DNA from: Saliniramus fredricksonii
GTDB taxonomy: Bacteria > Pseudomonadota > Alphaproteobacteria > Rhizobiales > Beijerinckiaceae
Length of the DNA: 64,000 bases
Assembly (NCBI RefSeq): GCF_900094735.1
Contig: NZ_FMBM01000001.1
Location: forward strand, 1,054,001-1,118,000
Direction of reading: 5' to 3'
Made by a program: the position numbers and the translations under genes. Under the pieces are notes generated by a model. The model did no database searches. It had not been told where the DNA came from and saw only the letters and a list, made by a program, of their open reading frames with translations. Numbering within the stretch: position 1 is the first letter of the stretch; each line of letters opens with the position of its first letter. Shown here piece after piece: positions 58,416 to 64,000 of this stretch.

Positions 58416-59930
58416 ATGGGCATGAATGACCGGCACGAAAACCCGTTCGACATGATCGCGGAGGACACCGCCCCGCGCGGTGGCATTCTCACCCGGCTGC
58501 GCGGGGCGCCGCGTATCGTCTTTGCGGTGATCTGCCTGCTGGTCGGGCTGGGCATCGCGGTTGCCGACGAATTGCTGCGCGATGTCGAGCGCGAGGCCGA
58601 GCGGGCACAGGAAACGGCGGTCGAGGACGCCACCCCGCTCGACATCAGCCGCGCCGTCATCGCCGATCTCGAAGGCGGGATCGGCCCCGCCGTCACCATG
58701 CTGATCGAGGAGGGGCTGGAAGAGGCGCGCAATCTTGGCGATGCCATGCTCGTCATCCGCATGAACACGCCGGGCGGGCTCGATTCCGCCACCCGCGACA
58801 TCATCCGCCTGATCCTCGCCAGCGACGTGCCCGTGATGACTTACGTCGCGCCCAGCGGCGCGCGGGCCGCGAGTGCGGGCACCTACATTCTCTATGCGAG
58901 CCATGTGGCGGTGATGGCGCCCTCGACCAATCTCGGGGCGGCGACACCCGTCCAGATGGGCGGTGGCGGCCTGGGTGGTGGCGGTGAAGACGAGGACGCC
59001 TCCGAAGACCCGATGACACGCAAGGTCGTCAACGATTCCGTCGCCTTCATCCGGGGGCTCGCGGAATTGCGCGGGCGCAATGCCGACTGGGCCGAGGAGG
59101 CCGTGCGCGAGGGTGCGAGCATCACCTCCAGCGTCGCGATCGAGCAGAACGTTGCCGATTACATCGCCGATGATCTGCGCGCCGCGATCGACGGGGCCGA
59201 TGGACGCGTCGTCAATCTGCCGCGCGGGAGCGTCGTGCTGGAGAGCGCCGGGGCGGAACTGGTGCAATTCGAGCCGAATTTCATGACGCGCTTTCTCGGG
59301 GTGATCACCAATCCCAATGTCGCCTATATCCTCATGCTGATCGGGATTTACGGGCTGATCTTCGAATTCGCCAATCCCGGCATCGTGTTTTCCGGCGTGA
59401 TCGGTGCGATCTCGCTCATTCTCGGCCTGTTCGCCCTCAATCTCCTGCCGGTCAACTATGCCGCCTTCGCGCTGGTGGGTCTGGGAGTGGCGCTGATGAT
59501 CGCGGAGGTGTTCTCGCCATCCTTCGGGATCATGGGGATCGGCGGCGCCATCGCCTTCGCCCTCGGTTCGATGATGATCTTCGACGGTGACGTGCCCGGT
59601 TTCGAGCTCGATATCAGTGTCGTGATCGCCGCAACCGCCGTAACCGGGCTGATCATCTTCATTGCGCTGACCACGGCCTTGCGCTCGTTTCGCGCGCGCA
59701 CCGTCAGCGGTGACGAGGGCTTGCAGGACGAGACCGGAACGGTGCTGAACTGGTCGGGCAAGACGGGCGAGATCATGATCCACAGCGAGCGCTGGCATGC
59801 GGTTGCCGACGAAGCACTCGCGCCCGGTGACAGCGTGCGCGTGCTCGCCCGTGAGGGCCTGAACCTGCGTGTCGCACCCATGGCGCAAGCCGGATCCGAC
59901 GCAAGCGCGCCCAGAATTCGAACGACCTGA
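58416..59930 (+). CDS. NfeD1b-type membrane serine protease
   Basis: 504 residues; a start at 58422 is also possible. A membrane helix ([20 protein letters not shown]) leads to a ClpP-like protease domain: [40 protein letters not shown] (catalytic Ser in ASAG) and [20 protein letters not shown] (catalytic Lys). A Gly/acidic low-complexity insertion ([18 protein letters not shown]) precedes the Lys segment. Several hydrophobic segments follow, then a C-terminal NfeD OB-fold domain ([20 protein letters not shown]). These proteases act with the stomatin encoded downstream, probably in membrane quality control. Confidence 0.9.
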   Translation: MGMNDRHENPFDMIAEDTAPRGGILTRLRGAPRIVFAVICLLVGLGIAVADELLRDVEREAERAQETAVEDATPLDISRAVIADLEGGIGPAVTMLIEEGLEEARNLGDAMLVIRMNTPGGLDSATRDIIRLILASDVPVMTYVAPSGARAASAGTYILYASHVAVMAPSTNLGAATPVQMGGGGLGGGGEDEDASEDPMTRKVVNDSVAFIRGLAELRGRNADWAEEAVREGASITSSVAIEQNVADYIADDLRAAIDGADGRVVNLPRGSVVLESAGAELVQFEPNFMTRFLGVITNPNVAYILMLIGIYGLIFEFANPGIVFSGVIGAISLILGLFALNLLPVNYAAFALVGLGVALMIAEVFSPSFGIMGIGGAIAFALGSMMIFDGDVPGFELDISVVIAATAVTGLIIFIALTTALRSFRARTVSGDEGLQDETGTVLNWSGKTGEIMIHSERWHAVADEALAPGDSVRVLAREGLNLRVAPMAQAGSDASAPRIRTT

Positions 59931-59956
59931 ACGCGAATGTCCTGAGGAGGGCCCAG

Positions 59957-60823
59957 ATGCCGATCGATTTCGCTGCCTATATCCTTCTCGCCGCCCTGAT
60001 CATCGTCGTGATCGGCTCGGCGATCAAGATCATGCGTGAATACGAGCGCGCCGTGGTCTTCACCCTCGGTCGCTTCACGGGCGTGAAGGGCCCCGGTCTG
60101 ATCATCATCATTCCCTTCATCCAGCAGATCGTGCGGGTCGATCTGCGCACCGTGACCCTCGACGTGCCGAGCCAGGACGTGATCTCGCGCGACAACGTCT
60201 CGGTGAAGGTGAATGCGGTGATCTATTTCCGCGTCGTCGACCCGGACCGTGCCATCATCCAGGTCGAGAATTTCATGGTTGCGACCAGCCAGCTGGCCCA
60301 GACGACGCTGCGCTCGGTGCTCGGCAAGCACGATCTCGACGAGATGCTTTCCGAGCGCGACAAGCTCAACGAGGATATCCAGGAAATTCTCGACAAGCAG
60401 ACCGATTCCTGGGGCATCAAGGTCGCCAATGTCGAGATCAAACATGTCGATATCGACGAGAGCATGGTGCGCGCCATCGCCCGCCAGGCCGAGGCCGAGC
60501 GCAACCGCCGCGCCCGCATCATCAACGCCGAGGGTGAATCCCAGGCGGCCGAGAAGCTGGTTGACGCCGCCAAGCTGCTCGGCACGGCTCCCGAAGCCAT
60601 GCAGCTGCGCCTGCTCAACACGCTCTACGACATTGCCGGCGACAAGAACTCGACCATCGTCTTCCCCGTTCCGATCGACATGCTCAGGGGCATCTTCGGC
60701 GAGAATGCCAACATACCCGGGCCCTTTGTCGCGGGTGGCGACCAGACCGGCCAGCCGGCCCGGGCTGCACCCGCATCCGGTGGCACCGCACCGGGTGAGG
60801 CCAGTGGGACGAAGGGCGGCTGA
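59957..60823 (+). CDS. SPFH-domain stomatin/slipin family protein
   Basis: 288 residues, with GGAGG before the start. One N-terminal membrane helix ([20 protein letters not shown]) is followed by the SPFH core: [40 protein letters not shown] and [21 protein letters not shown] long coiled helix ([20 protein letters not shown]) supports oligomerisation. The C-terminal 40 residues are Gly/Ala/Pro rich. It forms membrane microdomains and is encoded with an NfeD protease 27 bp upstream, a widely conserved pair; the protease is thought to process the stomatin. Confidence 0.95.
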   Translation: MPIDFAAYILLAALIIVVIGSAIKIMREYERAVVFTLGRFTGVKGPGLIIIIPFIQQIVRVDLRTVTLDVPSQDVISRDNVSVKVNAVIYFRVVDPDRAIIQVENFMVATSQLAQTTLRSVLGKHDLDEMLSERDKLNEDIQEILDKQTDSWGIKVANVEIKHVDIDESMVRAIARQAEAERNRRARIINAEGESQAAEKLVDAAKLLGTAPEAMQLRLLNTLYDIAGDKNSTIVFPVPIDMLRGIFGENANIPGPFVAGGDQTGQPARAAPASGGTAPGEASGTKGG

Positions 60824-60859
60824 TTTCCCGCGCAAATCGTGACCACCTCCTTGCAGCAG

Positions 60860-60891
60860 GCGGGATCGGGCAAAGCCCCGATCCCGCTTTT
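60860..60891 (+). terminator. Rho-independent terminator of the nfeD-stomatin operon
   Basis: GCGGGATCGGG (60860-60870), loop CAAAGC, CCCGATCCCGC (60877-60887), then TTTT. The 11-bp stem is perfect. It lies 37 bp after the stomatin stop. Confidence 0.9.
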
Positions 60892-60993
60892 CATTTGTGC
60901 CGTCACCTGCACCGGCCCGACATGGCGACGCGGCGGAGCGGTGGTGCTAGCATCACGCAAAGGCCGATGAACGGCATGATCACGGGAGGTCAC

Positions 60994-62343
60994 ATGATCC
61001 GCTATCTCAAGGAAGGCGCCCCGGCTGAAGCGCTCGCCGCCGCCGACAAGAAGACCCGCCAGACCGTCGAGGCGATCCTGGAGGATATCGAAACGCGTGG
61101 CGACGAAGCCGTACGCGAATATTCGCGCAAGTTCGACAAATGGGACCCGCCGCAATTCCGCCTCGGCCAGGCCGAGATCGACGCGGCCATTGCCGAGGTG
61201 CCCGCCCAGGCCATCGAGGATATTCGCGTGGCCCGCGAGCAGGTGAAGCGTTTCGCCGAAGCCCAGCGCGCAAGCATGCAGGATCTCGAGATCGAGACGC
61301 TGCCCGGCGTGGTGCTCGGTCATCGCCATGTTCCGATGGATTCTGTCGGCTGCTACGTGCCCGGCGGCAAGTATCCGCTGATCGCCTCGGCGCTGATGTC
61401 GATCGTCACGGCGAAGGTCGCGGGCGTGCGCCGCGTCGCGGCGGCGGCCCCGCCGCACGGGGGCAGGCCGAACCCTTACGTGATCGCCGCAATGACCATG
61501 GCCGGGGCCGACGAGATCTACGCTTTCGGCGGCGTGCAGGCCATGGCGGCGCTCGCCATCGGCACGCAGGACATCGCCCCGGTCGACATGCTGGTCGGCG
61601 CCGGCAACGCCTTCGTGGCCGAAGCGAAACGCCAGCTCTTCGGTCGGGTGGGGATCGACCTGCTGGCCGGCCCGACGGAAACCCTCGTCATTGCCGATGA
61701 TTCGTGTGATGCGCAGACCTGCGCCACCGATCTTCTCGGCCAGGCCGAACACGGCCCGACCTCGCCGGCGGCGATGATCACCGACAGTGAGGAGCTCGCC
61801 CGCGCCACTCTGGTCGAGATCGAAAAGCAGCTCGAAACCCTGCCCACGGCGGAAGTCGCGCGTCAGGCCTGGGCGGATTACGGTCAGATCATCGTCTGCG
61901 ACAGCCGCGAGGAGATGCTCCAGGTGGCCGACGAACTGGCCTATGAGCATGTCCAGGTGATGACCCGTCACGATGACTGGTTCCTGGAAAACATGCGCAA
62001 TTACGGCTCGCTCTTCATCGGTCACGAGACCAATGTCGCCTATGGCGACAAGGTGATCGGCACCAACCACACCCTGCCCACGAAGCGCGCGGCGCGCTAT
62101 ACGGGCGGGCTCTGGGTCGGCAAGTATCTCAAGACGATCACGCATCAACGGGTGAAGCCGCAAGCCACCGCGATTCTGGGCGAGTATTGCTCGCGGATCT
62201 GCGCCATGGAGGGCTTCGCCGGCCACAAGGCGCAGGCCGATCTGCGCGTGGCCCGCTATGGCAACCAGCGCGATCCCGCCGTGGCCGAGGCCATGGCCGC
62301 CGATCCCGCCCCCGCCGGCAAACCCGTCTACAAGCCGATCTGA
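60994..62343 (+). CDS. Histidinol dehydrogenase-family enzyme, probable sulfopropanediol 3-dehydrogenase-like
   Basis: 449 residues from ATG 60994, with GGGAGGT 7 nt upstream. The HisD fold is complete: [60 protein letters not shown], the zinc-ligand segment [20 protein letters not shown] (Gln, His), [20 protein letters not shown] (catalytic Glu-His) and [20 protein letters not shown] (Asp). The third zinc ligand is the His in [17 protein letters not shown]. Details such as [20 protein letters not shown] fit the HpsN/sulfopropanediol dehydrogenase branch better than biosynthetic HisD. No histidine gene is adjacent. Substrate not proven. Confidence 0.7.
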   Translation: MIRYLKEGAPAEALAAADKKTRQTVEAILEDIETRGDEAVREYSRKFDKWDPPQFRLGQAEIDAAIAEVPAQAIEDIRVAREQVKRFAEAQRASMQDLEIETLPGVVLGHRHVPMDSVGCYVPGGKYPLIASALMSIVTAKVAGVRRVAAAAPPHGGRPNPYVIAAMTMAGADEIYAFGGVQAMAALAIGTQDIAPVDMLVGAGNAFVAEAKRQLFGRVGIDLLAGPTETLVIADDSCDAQTCATDLLGQAEHGPTSPAAMITDSEELARATLVEIEKQLETLPTAEVARQAWADYGQIIVCDSREEMLQVADELAYEHVQVMTRHDDWFLENMRNYGSLFIGHETNVAYGDKVIGTNHTLPTKRAARYTGGLWVGKYLKTITHQRVKPQATAILGEYCSRICAMEGFAGHKAQADLRVARYGNQRDPAVAEAMAADPAPAGKPVYKPI

Positions 62344-62363
62344 CGGCGATGCCCCAACGTCAT

Positions 62364-62393
62364 GCACCGGCGGCTGTCAGGCGCCGCCGGTGC
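62364..62393 (+). terminator. Hairpin after the HisD-family gene
   Basis: GCACCGGCGGC (62364-62374) pairs with GCCGCCGGTGC (62383-62393) across an 8-nt loop, 20 bp beyond the stop. The stem is 11 bp, but no T-run follows. Confidence 0.5.
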
Positions 62394-62610
62394 CGATTTG
62401 CCGATTGCACGATTTCTGCCCCGATTTCTGCGGTGATGGCGTTTGCGCGCTTGACGCATCCGCCCGATCCGGGCAAATCTCGCGTCATGACGAGGCTCAC
62501 GCTCATTTGTCGCGAGATCATTATCAGCTAGCGCGCAACGCTGGCCGGAGCCGTCCTGTTTTCTTCACGCAAAGACAGACACTCTCCCGGGCCGGCGGCC
62601 AGACGGGGAA
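62394..62610 (+). promoter_or_regulatory. Leader of cysS
   Basis: 217 bp without a supported gene. It contains a nested dyad: TGACGC (62452-62457) / GCGTCA (62482-62487) enclosing GCCCG-ATC-CGGGC (62462-62474). The CDS has ACGGGGAA upstream of the start. A cysS promoter should be here but was not pinned down. Confidence 0.35.
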
Positions 62611-64000
62611 ATGTTCATGTCGCAGGGTCTGACCCTCTACAACACGCTCACGCGCAGGAAGGAGCCCTTCGCGCCGATCGATGACAGGCATGTGCGCATG
62701 TATGTCTGCGGGCCCACCGTCTATGACTATGCCCATATCGGCAATGCGCGCCCGATCATCGTGTTCGACGTGCTGTTTCGCCTGCTGCGCCATCTCTACG
62801 GCGCCGATCACGTCACCTATGCGCGCAACATCACCGACGTGGATGACAAGATCAACGCCCGCGCCGCGCGCGATTATCCCGATCTGCCCCTCAACGAGGC
62901 AATCGCGAAGGTCACGGCGGCGACCGAGGCGCAGTTCAAGGCCGATGCGAGGGCGCTCGGCTGCCTCGAGCCGAGCATCGAGCCCCGCGCGACCGAGCAT
63001 ATCGCCGAGATGCGCGCCATCATCGAGCGGCTGATCGCGCGCGGCGCGGCCTATGTGGCGGAGGATCACGTTCTGTTTTCCGTCGCGGCGATGGAAAAGC
63101 TGCCGCGCATGCCGGCCTACGGATCGCTGGCGCGCCGCTCCCTGGACGAGATGATCGCCGGCGCGCGCGTCGATGTGGCGCCCTACAAGCGCGATGCCAT
63201 GGATTTCGTGCTCTGGAAACCATCGAAGGACAACGAGCCCGGCTGGGACTCGCCGGGCGGCATTACGACGAAGGGGCGCCCCGGCTGGCACATCGAATGC
63301 TCGGCCATGTCGTGGAAACACCTGATTGACGCCTTCGATACCCGCATCCGGTGCGACGATGCCGACCGCAACGTCTTCGACATCCATGGCGGCGGCATCG
63401 ATCTCGTCTTTCCGCATCACGAGAACGAAATCGCGCAATCCTGCTGCGCCTTCGAGACCGAGCGCATGGCGAATGTCTGGATGCATAACGGTTTTCTGCA
63501 GGTGGAAGGCGAGAAGATGTCGAAATCGCTCGGCAACTTCATCACCATTCATGAGCTGTTGGAGACGGATAGATTTGGTGGCCGTCGGTGGCCAGGGGAG
63601 GTGTTGCGGCTCGCCATGCTTAAGACGCATTACCGTCAGCCGATAGACTGGACGGTACGTGCACTAGAAGAGAGCGCTCGTACAATCGAGCGGTGGAGAC
63701 GCGTTGTCGTCGAAGAAGGTGCAGAATTAGGCAATGTCGATTCCGCCTTTACCGACGCACTTGCGGACGATCTTAATACCCCCAAAGCGCTTAGCCAGAT
63801 ACATAAGCTTATGAACTTTGGTCGGTTGGCTGACCCGACGATCCCTGAAGAGGAAAAAGTCGGAGCGTTTGGTATCGGTGATGACTACTCAGGCTTTGCA
63901 AGTTCGACAGATCGCCAGGTGGCAGCCTCAAACGCACTGGCTTGCCTGATGCTGCTCGGGATCGATATCAGGCGCAAGGCCGTCGCCCCGGACCTGCGCG
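62611..64000 (+). CDS. cysS: Cysteinyl-tRNA synthetase, cut by the right edge
   Basis: 463 residues visible from ATG 62611 (62617 is an alternative); the frame has no stop before the edge and the C-terminal domain is missing. The class I signatures are [17 protein letters not shown] (HIGH motif, zinc Cys), [33 protein letters not shown] and [12 protein letters not shown] (KMSKS, near residue 302). It charges tRNA-Cys. From about residue 317 the codon use changes sharply (for example ATA, CTA, TTA, AGA), although the protein remains in family register ([20 protein letters not shown], then [13 protein letters not shown]). Composition recovers near 63910. Confidence 0.95.
   Translation, partial: MFMSQGLTLYNTLTRRKEPFAPIDDRHVRMYVCGPTVYDYAHIGNARPIIVFDVLFRLLRHLYGADHVTYARNITDVDDKINARAARDYPDLPLNEAIAKVTAATEAQFKADARALGCLEPSIEPRATEHIAEMRAIIERLIARGAAYVAEDHVLFSVAAMEKLPRMPAYGSLARRSLDEMIAGARVDVAPYKRDAMDFVLWKPSKDNEPGWDSPGGITTKGRPGWHIECSAMSWKHLIDAFDTRIRCDDADRNVFDIHGGGIDLVFPHHENEIAQSCCAFETERMANVWMHNGFLQVEGEKMSKSLGNFITIHELLETDRFGGRRWPGEVLRLAMLKTHYRQPIDWTVRALEESARTIERWRRVVVEEGAELGNVDSAFTDALADDLNTPKALSQIHKLMNFGRLADPTIPEEEKVGAFGIGDDYSGFASSTDRQVAASNALACLMLLGIDIRRKAVAPDLR
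63560..63910. other. Low-GC tract inside cysS, probable recombination segment
   Basis: By hand count, 38 of 80 codons between 63661 and 63900 end in G or C, against 66 of 80 between 62701 and 62940 in the same gene. Total GC in 63721-63900 is about one half. It begins after the KMSKS motif and fades at about 63910. The reading frame is uninterrupted. Confidence 0.75.

Noticed and set aside
60994-62343. Call as the biosynthetic histidinol dehydrogenase HisD
   Set aside because: No histidine genes nearby, and sequence details fit the HpsN-like branch better; kept as HisD-family only.

Overview
The window is a GC-rich, gene-dense chromosomal segment from an alphaproteobacterium, most likely a Hyphomicrobiales (Rhizobiales) member. 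The case rests on an EipB/DUF1849 envelope protein, an OlsB-type ornithine lipid acyltransferase, two rhizobial-type flagellins, a class I PHA synthase, a PduO-etfBA-hbd block and an animal-type class I aldolase in a tkt-gap-pgk-fba operon. The ectoine-degradation set (doeX-doeA-doeB) suggests a saline habitat; a Salinarimonas-like host is a guess. No rRNA, tRNA, CRISPR array, insertion sequence or prophage was seen. Coding density is high and nearly all genes are full length. The two edge genes are cut by the window.

Layout. 1-6.4 kb: a MarR regulator with a cut gene downstream, a solitary urease alpha gene (ureC), a hydrolase/ring-cleaving dioxygenase pair, an OlsB-like acyltransferase and a crotonase. 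6.5-12.2 kb: dnaE, a flagellin and eipB, all on the minus strand. 12.4-22.8 kb: ridA, transaldolase, a DUF6455-like protein, phaC, gyrB, ybaB-recR, pal, an aminotransferase and an SDR. 23-28.5 kb: a plus-strand central-carbon operon, tkt-gap-pgk-fba. 28.5-32.1 kb: rplU-rpmA, a GNAT enzyme, obgE and rdgB, with clear terminators between units. 32.1-37.8 kb: a phosphoesterase, the doeX/doeAB ectoine cluster, ureF-ureE and an HNH nuclease. 38-42.8 kb: the minus-strand hbd, etfA, etfB and pduO genes and a PagL-like outer-membrane protein. 43-48.9 kb: an M20 amidohydrolase and a TRAP transporter operon with a flavin monooxygenase inserted between the binding protein and the permeases. 49-58.3 kb: a second orphan flagellin, a HAD phosphatase, an Ldh2-type dehydrogenase, a CYTH-CHAD protein, a PatZ-like acyl-CoA ligase/acetyltransferase, an SDR and a VOC protein. 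58.4-64 kb: an NfeD-stomatin pair, a HisD-family dehydrogenase resembling sulfopropanediol dehydrogenase, and the start of cysS.

Most of the window is core metabolism and housekeeping, with four nutritional modules: urease parts, ectoine catabolism, the TRAP/monooxygenase/amidohydrolase cluster and the HisD-like dehydrogenase. The most unusual observations are an abrupt drop in GC3 inside cysS after the KMSKS motif (a probable recombination tract), the M20-TRAP-monooxygenase gene order as a candidate uncharacterised uptake and catabolism system, a PatZ-like enzyme that keeps the ligase histidine, a PagL-like protein with Gly at the catalytic Ser position, and two tandem-repeat arrays that begin on the stop codon of a gene. 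No wholly new system is obvious. The TRAP cluster is the best candidate.
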